A DNA stretch of 64,000 nucleotides. It comes from an uncultured Bacteroidales bacterium. GTDB taxonomy: Bacteria > Bacteroidota > Bacteroidia > Bacteroidales > WCHB1-69. A program made the position numbers and the translations under genes. This document shows, piece after piece, positions 16,729 through 25,693 of this stretch. Location of the stretch: assembly GCA_946407715.1 (NCBI GenBank), contig CAMJPH010000004.1:9822-73821 (forward strand), read 5' to 3'. Within the stretch, counting starts at the first letter, position 1. Each line of letters starts with the position of its first letter. The notes beneath the pieces are model-generated. The model did not search any database and had not been told where the DNA came from. It worked only from the letters and a program-made list of their open reading frames with translations.

Positions 16729-17126
16729 AATTCAAGGTTCTCTATAAGACTCGAAGACCCCCCTGGTGCGCTGAACTGACGGGAAGCGTGGGAGGTCATA
16801 TCGGCGGCAAAAATACATTTTTTTCAAATTGCCAGCAGGAATACGTGAATTTTTTTATCAGTGTATTCTCAAAACCTCAAACTACAGCTTTCGCCTTGCG
16901 TGTGGGTATTAAAGTCTTGTCTCTTCTGGACAGTTTTAAGGGAGGTATTTTACATTACTACCCCGGCCTTCGGCCACCCGTCAGGATTCGCCTTTTCTCC
17001 TCTTCGCTCGGCATAGCAAAAGCAAAGCTTTTCCTCTGCTCTCGCTCATTCGTCGAATCTAAAATAGAAGGGTAATTGTCGACCGTAATATTTTCGTTAG
17101 CCGCTGTAACTGCTAATCACTAACTG
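16729..17126. other. Gene-free spacer between the Abi gene and nadA
   Basis: This 398-base region shows no convincing gene. It contains the Abi promoter (16808-16815), a GGCCTTCGGCC hairpin word near 16971, a stretch near 17000-17060 that looks like decayed coding or REP-like sequence, and ACTGCTAAC stutter repeats next to the nadA stop (17105-17133). Confidence 0.5.
16808..16815 (-). promoter_or_regulatory. -7 element for the Abi_2 gene
   Basis: The minus strand reads TATTTTTG, about 80 bases before the ATG at 16728. Confidence 0.55.
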
Positions 17127-18047
17127 CTAACTCATCTCTAGCATCCGTTGTATCGGCACCAACGCCTTTTTCCTCAGCTCCTCGTCCATGATGAGCTCGG
17201 GTTGCTCTTCGAGGAGGGCGGCGTAGATGTTCAGCAGGTTGTTCTTCTTCATGTTCACGCAGTCGTGATTGACCGCGCCGTTGTAGAGCGTGTAGAGCTT
17301 TTTGTCGGGGTTGCGCTTCTGCATCTCGTAGATGATGCCGCTCTCGGTGACCACGATGAACTCCTTGGCGTCGCTTTCGCCGATGAAGTTGAGCATGGCT
17401 GCGGTGGAACCGATGAAATCGACCTTCTCCAAGAGTTCGCGGCGGCACTCGGGGTGCGCCACCACGATGGCGTTGGGATGCTCTGCCTTGGCCTTCTCCA
17501 AATCCTCCACTTCGTAGTGGTCGTGCACGCAGCAGGCACCGTCCCACAGGAGCATCTCGCGACCCGTCATACGGTTGATGTAGTCGCCGAGGTTGCCGTC
17601 GGGCACGAAGATGATTTTCTCGTCCTTGGGCAGCTGGTTAACGAGCTTTAAGGCGTTGCCGGAGGTGACGATCAGGTCGCACTGGGCTTTCACCGCGGCC
17701 GTGCAGTTGACGTACGCTAACACCTTGTGGTCGGGGTGTTTCGCTTTGAATTCGGCGAGTTTCTCGGCCTTGCAGCTGTTCGCCAGCGAGCAGCCTGCGC
17801 TCATGTCTGGCACGAGCACCTTGCGTGTGGGGTTGAGGATCTTGGCGGTCTCGGCCATGAAGTGCACGCCGGCGAAGAGGATGATGTCGGCCTGCGTTTC
17901 GGCGGCCTTGCGGGCCAGTCCCAGACTGTCGCCCACGAAGTCGGCCACTTCCTGCACTTCGGGCAGGGTGTAGTAATGCGCCAGGATGATGGCGTTTTTC
18001 TCGCGTTTCAGGCGAGCGATTTCGGTTTTGAGTTCGTCGTTGTTCAT
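17127..18047 (-). CDS. nadA: Quinolinate synthase
   Basis: NadA condenses iminoaspartate with dihydroxyacetone phosphate to quinolinate in NAD synthesis, using a [4Fe-4S] cluster. The 306-residue protein has LAHYYTLPEVQEVADFVGDS (22-41) and the three expected cluster cysteines: Cys86 in SAGCSLA, Cys173 in CCVHDHYE and Cys263 in NHDCVNMKKN. VPDGNLGDYI and TESGIIYEM are also family marks. The length is normal for the short NadA class. No nadB or nadC lies beside it. It is followed downstream by stutter repeats. Confidence 0.97.
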   Translation of the reverse strand: MNNDELKTEIARLKREKNAIILAHYYTLPEVQEVADFVGDSLGLARKAAETQADIILFAGVHFMAETAKILNPTRKVLVPDMSAGCSLANSCKAEKLAEFKAKHPDHKVLAYVNCTAAVKAQCDLIVTSGNALKLVNQLPKDEKIIFVPDGNLGDYINRMTGREMLLWDGACCVHDHYEVEDLEKAKAEHPNAIVVAHPECRRELLEKVDFIGSTAAMLNFIGESDAKEFIVVTESGIIYEMQKRNPDKKLYTLYNGAVNHDCVNMKKNNLLNIYAALLEEQPELIMDEELRKKALVPIQRMLEMS

Positions 18048-18067
18048 TCGGTTTGCGTTTTTCGGTT

Positions 18068-18283
18068 TACTGGCCCCACACTGCGCTTCGCTTGTGTGGG
18101 GTTATTAGCGCTTCGCGCGTCTTGCCCCTCCGGGGCTGCTCAAGGAAGAGGTTTGATCCCCCCCTGCCCTTCGGGCATCCCCCTAAAGGGGGGAATGGTC
18201 CTTCGCCCCATTCATTATTCAACATTCATCATTCAGAATTCATCATTCAGAATTATTCTACATTTTACATTCTTCATTCTACA
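18068..18283. repeat. REP-like hairpin words and stutter repeats between nadA and rseP
   Basis: The spacer is a chain of hairpins: CCCCACAC/GTGTGGGG (18074-18081, 18094-18101), GCGC-ttc-GCGC (18108-18118), GCCCC-tcc-GGGGC inside a 28-base word at 18121-18148 that recurs at 32315-32342, and GCCCTTCGGGC then CCCCCTAAAGGGGG near 18165-18195. From about 18209 it turns into ATTCATTATTC-like A/T stutters up to the rseP stop. No gene is present. Confidence 0.7.
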
Positions 18284-19678
18284 TTATTTGAAGATGAACC
18301 GTCGGAAGTCCAGCCCCAACGCATAGACCATCAAGGCGATGAGCAGGACGAAGCCGATGGTGTTGGCGACGCTGAGGAATTTGTCGGAGGGCTTCTTGCC
18401 GGTGATCATCTCCACGAGGATGAAGAGGATGTAGCCGCCGTCGAGACCCGGAATCGGGATGATGTTCATGAAGGCGAGGATGATGCCGAGCAGGGCGGTC
18501 ATGCTCCAGAAACGGTACCAGTCCCACACTTTCGGGAAGATGCTGCCAATGGTCAGGAAGCTGCCCAACTGCGTGGCGCCCTCCTTCGTGAACACGATCT
18601 TGAATTGCTTGACGTAGTTTCCCAACGTGCTGAATCCCTGAGAGATGCCGGTCGGGATGGACTGCCAAAAACTATAATCGACATGCACCACGTCGAAGAA
18701 GTCAGCGGGCTGGCGATAAGCCACCCCCATGTTGCCGACAGAGTCGAGGGTGAGCATCGTGTGACAGAGACTGTCGCCACGCATGTAGTCGATTTGCAAC
18801 TCGTTGTTCTTGTTCTCGTTGAAGACGTTTTTGAAATCGAAGAAGCAGAACATCGTGGAGTCGTTGATGCCGACGAGCGAGTCGCCCTTCATCAATCCGG
18901 CCTTTTCCGCCGGTGTGCCTGCTAACACGCTGTCGATGACGAACGGGATACGGTAATTGCAGAAGAGGGAAGAGCTGCCAGCACCCACCACCTTGCGGGG
19001 CAGGTCTTTCGGGATGTTGATGACCACTTCCTCTCCGTCGCGCTCCACGGTGACGGTTTTCACGTTGTCGAGAAGCACGGTGTTGGCGAAGTCGCCGAGG
19101 GTTTTCGGATGCGTGGTGTCAACCATGAGCACTTTGTCGCCGTTTTGGAAGCCGGCGTCCTGCATCTCTTGAGAGAATTCCAGACCGTATTTGGCGTTTT
19201 CGAGCGGGATGTAATCGTTGCCCCACGTGAAGCACATCAATATATATATAATGATGGCGGTGAGAAAATTGACCAAAACGCCGCCGATGATGATGAAAAA
19301 GCGTTGCCAGGCGGGTTTCGCGCGGAACTCCCACGGGTGCACTTCGCTGCTCAAGTCGCTGGCTTTGGTGGTCTCATCGACCATGCCGTTGATGGAGCAG
19401 TAGCCGCCGAGGGGCAGCCAGCCGAGTCCCCATTCGGTGGATTCGGGATGGTTGGCCCACTCTTCGGGTGCCTTGCCGGAGAAGAAGCTGAAATGCATCT
19501 TTCCGTCGAAACGCTTCATTCGGATCAGGGAAAGTCCTGGATTGAAGAAGACGTAGAACTGGTCCACGCGGGTCTTGAATATTTTCGCAAAAGTGAAATG
19601 CCCGAGTTCGTGAGTGATGACTAAGAATGTCAAGCTGGCCAGAAGGCCAAGTATTTGCATTGATATACCCATTATCAA
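18284..19678 (-). CDS. rseP: RIP metalloprotease RseP (site-2 protease)
   Basis: The 464-residue membrane protease carries the zinc motif HELGH (residues 23-27) in its first membrane helix and the second active-site motif NIIPIPGLDGGYILF near residue 405 in a C-terminal helix, with PDZ-like periplasmic segments between (TPAEKAGLMKGDSLVGI). Site-2 proteases cleave membrane-anchored anti-sigma factors and signal-peptide remnants. Three possible Met starts lie within seven codons; the first is kept. dxr, a frequent neighbour in Bacteroidota, is not adjacent. The TAA is followed by the repeat spacer. Confidence 0.96.
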   Translation of the reverse strand: MIMGISMQILGLLASLTFLVITHELGHFTFAKIFKTRVDQFYVFFNPGLSLIRMKRFDGKMHFSFFSGKAPEEWANHPESTEWGLGWLPLGGYCSINGMVDETTKASDLSSEVHPWEFRAKPAWQRFFIIIGGVLVNFLTAIIIYILMCFTWGNDYIPLENAKYGLEFSQEMQDAGFQNGDKVLMVDTTHPKTLGDFANTVLLDNVKTVTVERDGEEVVINIPKDLPRKVVGAGSSSLFCNYRIPFVIDSVLAGTPAEKAGLMKGDSLVGINDSTMFCFFDFKNVFNENKNNELQIDYMRGDSLCHTMLTLDSVGNMGVAYRQPADFFDVVHVDYSFWQSIPTGISQGFSTLGNYVKQFKIVFTKEGATQLGSFLTIGSIFPKVWDWYRFWSMTALLGIILAFMNIIPIPGLDGGYILFILVEMITGKKPSDKFLSVANTIGFVLLIALMVYALGLDFRRFIFK

Positions 19679-19790
19679 TTAAGAATTAAGAATGTAGAAT
19701 TAAGAATTATGAATGACAATTAACCCTGACATTATTTTTGTTCCTTGAATTGTCAGCTTCAATAACCAATAACCTATAACCTATAACCAT
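19678..19790. repeat. A/T stutter repeats between pyrF and rseP
   Basis: Two stutter types occur: AGAATTAAGAAT units at about 19679-19710, and CAATAACC/TATAACC units at 19754-19789. The second starts with the word CAGCTTCAATAACCAATAAC, which also appears near 40503. Confidence 0.6.
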
Positions 19791-20644
19791 TTTAAAATAT
19801 CGTCTCTCATGCGGATGGTTTCGGCGCGGGAGCAGTCGGCGAAGTTTGCCGCTCCGTTGTCCTGCTTGCGGTAGGCGAGGAGGATGCCCCGGGAGGAGTT
19901 GACCACGCCGCCGTTACCGTTGCGGAGGTACTTGGCGATGTCTTCGGCCTTGCCGCCTTGGGCACCGTAGCCGGGGATGAGGAAGAAGGTGGTGTCGAGC
20001 ATCTTGCGGATTTCCGCCGCCTCGTCGGGATGGGTGCAGCCCATCACGCCGCCGATGGCGGAGTAACCGCATTCCCCGATGAAGTCCTTGCCCAACTGTT
20101 GCAGCTTCTCGCCCACGACATGATAGACACGCTTGCCGTTCTCCGTGGGCAGGTACTCGATGTCCTTTGCGCCCTCGTTGGAGGTGCGGATGAGCACGAA
20201 CACGCCCTTGCCGTTATCCTTGATATAGGGAAGATACGGTGACAAGCTGTCGAGGCCCATATACGGGCTCAACGTGATGAAGTCGGCCTCGAACTCACCG
20301 GTGAAGTGCGCCTTGGCGTACATCTCGGCGGTTTTGGCGATGTCGCCGCGCTTGATGTCGGCGATGATGACGGCCTTCTTCTCGCGCAGGTAGGCGAGGG
20401 TGCGGCAGTAGGCGCGCAGGCCGGCCATGCCATAAGCTTCGTAGTAGGCGATCTGCACCTTGTAGCACGCGCTCACGTCCAACGTGCTGTCAATGATGGC
20501 CTTGTTGAAGGCGAACAGTCCGTCCTCAATGTTAGGAAATTGCTGTGCGAGTTGTTCGGGCAGGTAACTGACGTCAGTGTCCAACCCAACACAAACGTGA
20601 CCTTTCTCAGCCACGCTGGCAAATAGTTTGTCGATATTTGACAT
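19781..20644 (-). CDS. pyrF: Orotidine 5'-phosphate decarboxylase
   Basis: PyrF decarboxylates OMP to UMP, the last step of UMP synthesis. The 287-residue protein is of the longer bacterial class (PyrF type 2). VCVGLDTD opens the barrel, and the catalytic Asp-x-Lys-x-x-Asp is ADIKRGD (Asp96, Lys98, Asp101). FITLSPYMG and the phosphate-binding end IPGYGAQGG (with NSSRGIL) are present. The gene lies upstream of rseP on the same strand, with a 102-base spacer of stutter repeats. Confidence 0.96.
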   Translation of the reverse strand: MSNIDKLFASVAEKGHVCVGLDTDVSYLPEQLAQQFPNIEDGLFAFNKAIIDSTLDVSACYKVQIAYYEAYGMAGLRAYCRTLAYLREKKAVIIADIKRGDIAKTAEMYAKAHFTGEFEADFITLSPYMGLDSLSPYLPYIKDNGKGVFVLIRTSNEGAKDIEYLPTENGKRVYHVVGEKLQQLGKDFIGECGYSAIGGVMGCTHPDEAAEIRKMLDTTFFLIPGYGAQGGKAEDIAKYLRNGNGGVVNSSRGILLAYRKQDNGAANFADCSRAETIRMRDDILKWL

Positions 20645-20675
20645 ATTAATCGTTAATCTGTTTTATATTTTAGAC

Positions 20676-20750
20676 AGAGGACTTTGGACTGAGGACTTTA
20701 GATTTGTATTATCCTTTACATCTCAAGTCTCAAGTCTTAAGTCCTAATTC
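20676..20750. repeat. Stutter repeat between the response regulator and pyrF genes
   Basis: Words such as GAGGACTTTGGACTGAGGAC (20676-20695) and CAAGTCTCAAGTCTTAAGTC (20724-20743) fill the spacer. The second contains, inverted, the same 19-base word found at 13150. Confidence 0.6.
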
Positions 20751-21520
20751 TCCAGCACTCTCATCATGAAACCCGTGCCATGGATGTTGCAGATTTCCAC
20801 TGCCGGCTGGAAGCCGTCTTTGTATTTCACTTTGCGTTGTCCGTCTTTCTTGGGCAGAACCTTGTCTTCGTAGTCGATGAGGATATAGCCGCGGAGCTTG
20901 GTCATGAATACATCCATGCTGCGGCTTGTCGTGTTGTCATCTTCGCCCCACACTTCGCGGAGGATGATTTCGCGCGGCACGAGTTTGTTCTTGTGGTCGA
21001 GCAACAGTTTCAGCAGCTCGCACTCTTTCCGGGTCAGCGTGCGCGTGATTTTCGGATGAATGAGCTGCATCTCCGTGTAATTCAGCGAGAAGTTGCCGAA
21101 CTTGATCACTTCGTCCTCGTTGACATACTCATGAGGGGTGTTGTTCTTGCAGCGGCGCATGATGGCCTGCATCCGCAAACCTAGCTCCTCGATGCTGAAG
21201 GGCTTGGTGATGTAATCGTCACATCCCAACATGAAACCCTTGATACGGTCTTCTTTCGAATTGAAAGAGGAGAGAATGATGATGGGGACATTCTTGTCCA
21301 GCTTGCGCATGTTCTGAAGCAGTTTGTATCCATCATAGTTTTTCAAGGCAACATCAATGACACACATATCGTACACCCCTTTGTTGAAAGAACTGTCCGC
21401 TTTGGCCCCGTCTTTGAAATCCACCACATGGTAGCCCGACATCTCCAAATAGTCCTTAATCACATGACGCAGGTTGTCGCTGCTATCCACCAACATTACT
21501 TTTTCTTTTCTTAACTTCAT
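20744..21520 (-). CDS. OmpR/RprY-like response regulator
   Basis: The 258-residue protein has a receiver domain (residues about 5-120) with phospho-acceptor Asp56 in MCVIDVALKNYDG and the conserved Lys in YITKPFSIEELG (Lys106). A winged-helix Trans_reg_C domain follows (ECELLKLLLDHKNKLVPREIIL, REVWGEDD). The acidic pocket is VDSSDN, with one acidic residue fewer than the usual DD/ED pair. It resembles Bacteroidota RprY, but no histidine kinase is adjacent, so it is an orphan here. The promoter (minus-strand TATTTTTG at 21674-21681) leaves a 5' leader of about 150 bases. Confidence 0.9.
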   Translation of the reverse strand: MKLRKEKVMLVDSSDNLRHVIKDYLEMSGYHVVDFKDGAKADSSFNKGVYDMCVIDVALKNYDGYKLLQNMRKLDKNVPIIILSSFNSKEDRIKGFMLGCDDYITKPFSIEELGLRMQAIMRRCKNNTPHEYVNEDEVIKFGNFSLNYTEMQLIHPKITRTLTRKECELLKLLLDHKNKLVPREIILREVWGEDDNTTSRSMDVFMTKLRGYILIDYEDKVLPKKDGQRKVKYKDGFQPAVEICNIHGTGFMMRVLEN

Positions 21521-21673
21521 AATTATCTATTTTTTCGTCTGATGCTGTGATCAGAAATCTGTTTTTACTTTTCGTTTGGTCTTTTGAACCAATTTCTTTT
21601 TATAAATTTTACGATTGTAAAGAGCGTGGACGTCCAATTCCTTCCACTTTTACACCATATTCGAATGATGCTG

Positions 21674-21681
21674 CAAAAATA
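21674..21681 (-). promoter_or_regulatory. -7 element for the response regulator
   Basis: The minus strand reads TATTTTTG, about 154 bases before the ATG at 21520, predicting a long A/T-rich leader. Confidence 0.5.
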
Positions 21682-21762
21682 TAAAAAAAAATGCAACTTT
21701 CATTACTTTTGAAAAAAAAACAGTAAAGATTTTTTAATGCGATTGTCACACATTTTTTTTTG

Positions 21763-21770
21763 TACCTTTG
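21763..21770 (+). promoter_or_regulatory. -7 element for the NagB/PIG-L gene
   Basis: TACCTTTG is an exact TAnnTTTG match with a TTG at 21743-21745 as a possible -33 element, 36 bases before the ATG at 21806. Confidence 0.7.
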
Positions 21771-21805
21771 CTTCTGTCATAAAAATTATTATAACTATCT
21801 GAAAT

Positions 21806-24115
21806 ATGATTAATTACACTTCTGTAGAAAGAATGTTTTTAAAGAAAGAGGGAAACCGCTTTCCAACGAAGGTCCCATATCTTACCGTTGACAATTTCCC
21901 GACATTGGGTTTGGTTACCGCCTTGCGCTTCTTGGAATGGGCGCATGATAACCCGTCAGGGGTCGTCAGTTTGCCGACAGGGAAGACTCCGGAGCATTTC
22001 ATATCATGGGTGAAAAAAATCCTTAACGAGTGGGAAACTCCCGGTGGGCGTGAGTTCAGGGAAAAGCAAGGACTTCATGTGGACCGCAGGCCTGACTTGT
22101 CGGGTCTCCATTTTGTACAGATTGATGAGTTCTATCCCATCAGCCCCACGCAACACAATAGTTTTTACAATTATGTACAAAAGTATTATATAGAGGGTTT
22201 CGGGCTGGACAGAACCAAGGGACTGTTCATCAATTGTGACGAAATCCCTTTGTCTGAAGGGTTGCCTTTTGAGGAGGTGTTCCCCGACCACCGAGTGGAT
22301 TTGTCGTTGCGCTATCGGGAGGCAAAATCCGCAGCGGAACGATTGCAGCAGGCGTCCATTTTCATGATTGACGAGTGGTGCAGCTCTTACGAGCGTAAAA
22401 TCAGGGATTTGGGAGGGATCGGCTTTTTCCTTGGCGGAATCGGTCCGGACGGGCATATTGCCTTCAACGTCCGTGGCAGTGATTTCTTCTCCACCACACG
22501 CTTGACGGCCACCAATTTCGAGACGGCGGCAGCGGCGGCGGGAGACTTGGGCGGCATCGAGGTGTCGCGGCACCGACCTGTCATCACGATAGGACTGAAA
22601 ACGATAACGTATAATCCTGATGCCGTGGCGATTATATTTGCCGCGGGGGAGGCAAAAGCGGAAGTCGTGAGACTTGCATTGGAGGAAAACCCTGCGAATC
22701 TTTATCCCGCCTCTGTCTTGGCGAAGTTGCCCAATGCCCGTTTTTATCTCACCTCGGGCGCCGCTTCTTTACTGAAAGATTCTGTATATCAGTATTATGA
22801 AAGCAACGATTGGAACCAGGAGAAAACCGATCGGGCCATTCTCGACCTTTGCAAGAGCGCTGACAAGTTTAGCGATAAGCTGACGATGGAGGAAATCCGA
22901 CAAGACCCGTTTTGCAGCCGGATTCCGGATCTGGGACCGCATACGGTTGAACAGTGCATCGCCTCCATCCAATCGAAAATCGCAAAGGGTATGGAACCCG
23001 TACGAAACAAGGTGATCTATAATACAGCCCCTCATCATGACGACATTCTTCTAGGAATGATGCCCTATCTGAACCATATTGCCAGTGACCCGTCCAACGA
23101 CCTCCACTTCTCCATCATGACCTCCGGCTTCAACGCGGTGACCAACCATTTCTTGGTTCACCATCTCGCAAATACTCTGAACCTATTGAGAAACAAGCAG
23201 ATACAGATGGTTTTTTATGATAATTTCTTCTCGGAAGGATACAAGATAAAGCGAGTGAAGGATGTTTATCATTCCTTGATTAAGATTGCTTCGCAGCAGT
23301 ATCCGGAGTTCCTGCGCGGTTTTTCCCACAGGCTCGTGCGCGACATTGTGGAGATTTGGAAGGTGGATTCTGTTCAGGCGTTGGACGACAAGCTGGTGGA
23401 GATCATCGAGTTCATCAAACGTTGTTATGACGGGCAGAAGATGCCGGCTGACATTCAGAAACTTAAAGGCATGATCCGCGAGTTCGAGGAGGAGTTGGTG
23501 TGGGCCCATTTCGGGATGATGGAGGAAAGGGTGCACCACCTTCGGCTGGGCTTTTACAAAGGGGACATTTTCACGGAAAACCCGAACAGGGAACGCGATG
23601 TGATGCCCATCTTGAACGAGCTTCGCGCCATTAAACCGGACATCGTCACCTTGGCTTTCGATCCGGAGGGCAGTGGTCCCGACACGCACTACAAAGTGTT
23701 GCAGGCCATTGCTGACGCCATCCGGCTCTGGCGCAAGGAGCATGACGTCTCGAATCTGAAGATCTGGGGGTACCGGAACGTATGGTACAAATACCATCCC
23801 TCAGAGGTCACCCACATTATTCCAGTTTCTTTAAATGACATCAGTGTTTTCAATGCCGCTTTTTCCAATTGTTATCTCAGTCAGGTTGACGCGTCGTTCC
23901 CGAGTTACAAGCTGGACGGCAAGTTCAGCACGCTGGCATCGGGGATCTGGGTGGAGCAGCTGAAACGGGTGCAGTTGCTGCTGGGAAAACCGTTTTTCTT
24001 CCAAAACGAGAATCCTGTTCTCCGTGCGGCACATGGCCTCATGTTTTTGAAAGAGATGGATGTGGACACCTTCTTGTCGCATGCCCGGGAGCTGGAGAAA
24101 TCCATGCAGGGTTAG
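21806..24115 (+). CDS. Glucosamine-6-phosphate deaminase-like / PIG-L deacetylase-like fusion
   Basis: The 769-residue protein has two enzyme folds. Residues about 35-340 are NagB-like, with SLPTGKTPE (phosphate loop), FVQIDEFY with the catalytic Asp/Glu (107-108) and LGGIGPDGHIAFN (209-221). Residues about 400-660 are a PIG-L/LmbE metal-dependent deacetylase-like domain starting with the metal motif NTAPHHDD (HHDD at 410-413) and including SGPDTHYKVLQ. NagB converts glucosamine-6-phosphate to fructose-6-phosphate; the PIG-L half could remove an N-acetyl group. Similar fusions are annotated as glucosamine-6-phosphate deaminase in Bacteroides. The fusion suggests linked amino-sugar steps in one polypeptide. 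The substrate is not proven. Confidence 0.9.
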   Translation: MINYTSVERMFLKKEGNRFPTKVPYLTVDNFPTLGLVTALRFLEWAHDNPSGVVSLPTGKTPEHFISWVKKILNEWETPGGREFREKQGLHVDRRPDLSGLHFVQIDEFYPISPTQHNSFYNYVQKYYIEGFGLDRTKGLFINCDEIPLSEGLPFEEVFPDHRVDLSLRYREAKSAAERLQQASIFMIDEWCSSYERKIRDLGGIGFFLGGIGPDGHIAFNVRGSDFFSTTRLTATNFETAAAAAGDLGGIEVSRHRPVITIGLKTITYNPDAVAIIFAAGEAKAEVVRLALEENPANLYPASVLAKLPNARFYLTSGAASLLKDSVYQYYESNDWNQEKTDRAILDLCKSADKFSDKLTMEEIRQDPFCSRIPDLGPHTVEQCIASIQSKIAKGMEPVRNKVIYNTAPHHDDILLGMMPYLNHIASDPSNDLHFSIMTSGFNAVTNHFLVHHLANTLNLLRNKQIQMVFYDNFFSEGYKIKRVKDVYHSLIKIASQQYPEFLRGFSHRLVRDIVEIWKVDSVQALDDKLVEIIEFIKRCYDGQKMPADIQKLKGMIREFEEELVWAHFGMMEERVHHLRLGFYKGDIFTENPNRERDVMPILNELRAIKPDIVTLAFDPEGSGPDTHYKVLQAIADAIRLWRKEHDVSNLKIWGYRNVWYKYHPSEVTHIIPVSLNDISVFNAAFSNCYLSQVDASFPSYKLDGKFSTLASGIWVEQLKRVQLLLGKPFFFQNENPVLRAAHGLMFLKEMDVDTFLSHARELEKSMQG

Positions 24116-24186
24116 GTTTTGTGACATTGTCAGCTACAAAAAACAGAATTATTTTTTTTTTAGTGCCACATGTCACATAAATTTTA

Positions 24187-24194
24187 TACTTTTG
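24187..24194 (+). promoter_or_regulatory. -7 element for gdhA
   Basis: TACTTTTG matches TAnnTTTG, 49 bases before the gdhA ATG. Confidence 0.7.
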
Positions 24195-24243
24195 CACCCG
24201 AATTTCCAAATTAAAAAAACACCAAATTAAATTAAAAAACAGT

Positions 24244-25587
24244 ATGGATCTTCAAAAATTAATCAAACAAACTGAAGAAAAGAATCCGGGCCAACCTTTG
24301 TACAACCAGGCCGTTAGAGAAGTCCTCGAAACCATTTGCGATTTCGTGAACGAACACCCCAAATACGATCAATACAAGATCGTTGAGCGTTTGCTCGAAC
24401 CCGAAAGAATCGTCAAATTCAAAGTCACTTGGGTTGACGACAAGGGCGAAATCCAGGTCAACAGAGGCTACCGTGTTCAACACAACATGGCTATCGGTCC
24501 CTACAAAGGCGGTTTGCGTTTCCACCCGACCGTGACGGAAGACACCATGAAGTTCCTTGCTTTCGAGCAGACCTTCAAAAACTCCCTGACCACTCTGCCT
24601 ATGGGCGGCGGTAAGGGCGGTTCCGATTTCGATCCTAAGGGCAAATCCGAGGGTGAGGTGATGCGTTTCTGCCAGTCCTTCATGACTGAGCTGCAGAAAT
24701 ACATCGGACCTGACACCGACGTTCCCGCTGGCGACATCGGCGTTGGTGGCCGTGAGATCGGCTTCATGTATGGCCAATACAAGAGACTCCGTGGCGAACA
24801 CGTCGGCGTGCTCACCGGCAAGGGTCTTGAGTGGGGCGGCTCTCTGATCCGTCCTGAGGCTACCGGTTACGGTGCTGTCTATTTCCTGGAAGGCATGTTG
24901 GACGCTAAGAAAGACACCCTGAAGGGCAAACGCTGCATCATCTCCGGTTTCGGTAATGTGGCTTGGGGTACCGCTCTCAAACTCGCTGAGCTGGGCGCTA
25001 ACCTGGTCGCTATCTCCGGTCCTGATGGCTACATCATCGATGAGGAAGGCATCAGCACTCCTGAGAAGATCGAATACATGAACGAGCTGAACGCTACCCG
25101 TAACAACGTGGTTGCTCCGTTCGCAGAGAAATTCGCTTCCGCGAAGTTCTTCCCGGGTAAGAAAGTTTGGGAAGTTCCTTGTGAAATCGCCATGACCTGC
25201 GCTATCCAGAACGAGCTCAACGGTGACGACGCCAAGAAGCTGATCGCCAACAACGTGAAATACGTTGTCGAGGTCTCCAACATGGGTTGCACGGCTGACG
25301 CTGTTGCTGAACTGCAAAAGGCTGGTATCTCCTTCGCTCCTGGTAAAGCTGCCAACGCCGGTGGTGTGGCTACCTCTGGTCTCGAAATGACCCAGAACGC
25401 CGCTCACCTGGGCTGGACCGCTGCTGAAGTCGATGCAAAACTGCACGGCATCATGAACAGCATTCACCAGAACTGCGTGAAATACGGTACCGAGGCCAAC
25501 GGCTACATCAACTATGTGAAGGGCGCTAACATCGCCGGCTTCATCAAAGTTGCTGACGCCATGATTGCTCAAGGCATCGCTTACTAA
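24244..25587 (+). CDS. gdhA: NADP-type glutamate dehydrogenase
   Basis: The enzyme reversibly aminates 2-oxoglutarate to glutamate, the main ammonia-assimilation step in gut Bacteroidales. The 447-residue length fits the hexameric NADP(H) class. The substrate-binding stretch YKGGLRFHP, the catalytic-lysine segment LPMGGGKGGSDFDPKG and the Rossmann loop ISGFGNVAWGTA are all present. Codon use is strongly biased toward C-ending codons and visibly different from the neighbours, as expected for a highly expressed gene. It has its own promoter and a clear terminator, so it is monocistronic. Confidence 0.98.
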   Translation: MDLQKLIKQTEEKNPGQPLYNQAVREVLETICDFVNEHPKYDQYKIVERLLEPERIVKFKVTWVDDKGEIQVNRGYRVQHNMAIGPYKGGLRFHPTVTEDTMKFLAFEQTFKNSLTTLPMGGGKGGSDFDPKGKSEGEVMRFCQSFMTELQKYIGPDTDVPAGDIGVGGREIGFMYGQYKRLRGEHVGVLTGKGLEWGGSLIRPEATGYGAVYFLEGMLDAKKDTLKGKRCIISGFGNVAWGTALKLAELGANLVAISGPDGYIIDEEGISTPEKIEYMNELNATRNNVVAPFAEKFASAKFFPGKKVWEVPCEIAMTCAIQNELNGDDAKKLIANNVKYVVEVSNMGCTADAVAELQKAGISFAPGKAANAGGVATSGLEMTQNAAHLGWTAAEVDAKLHGIMNSIHQNCVKYGTEANGYINYVKGANIAGFIKVADAMIAQGIAY

Positions 25588-25610
25588 TCGCAAGTTTGTT
25601 TGCAAGAGAA

Positions 25611-25639
25611 AAAGGCACTCCGTCAGGGGTGCCTTTTTT
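25611..25639 (+). terminator. gdhA terminator
   Basis: AAAGGCAC (25611-25618) pairs with GTGCCTTT (25629-25636) around a short loop with extra CC/GG pairing, and runs into TTTTTT. Confidence 0.85.
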
Positions 25640-25664
25640 GTATAGAAGATTACAGTTTTTTTTG

Positions 25665-25672
25665 TACTTTTG
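25665..25672 (+). promoter_or_regulatory. -7 element for yidC
   Basis: TACTTTTG matches TAnnTTTG, 21 bases before the yidC ATG and after the gdhA terminator. Confidence 0.7.
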
Positions 25673-25693
25673 CCGCCAATTTAAATTTGGAAA

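Noticed and set aside
16788..17075. 95-codon plus-strand frame between the Abi gene and nadA
   Set aside because: It runs through the Abi promoter and REP-like words and reads as low-information sequence with no start context.
24259..25605. 448-codon minus-strand frame across gdhA
   Set aside because: Caused by the strong codon bias of gdhA; its translation shows no domain and the opposite strand is an unmistakable glutamate dehydrogenase.
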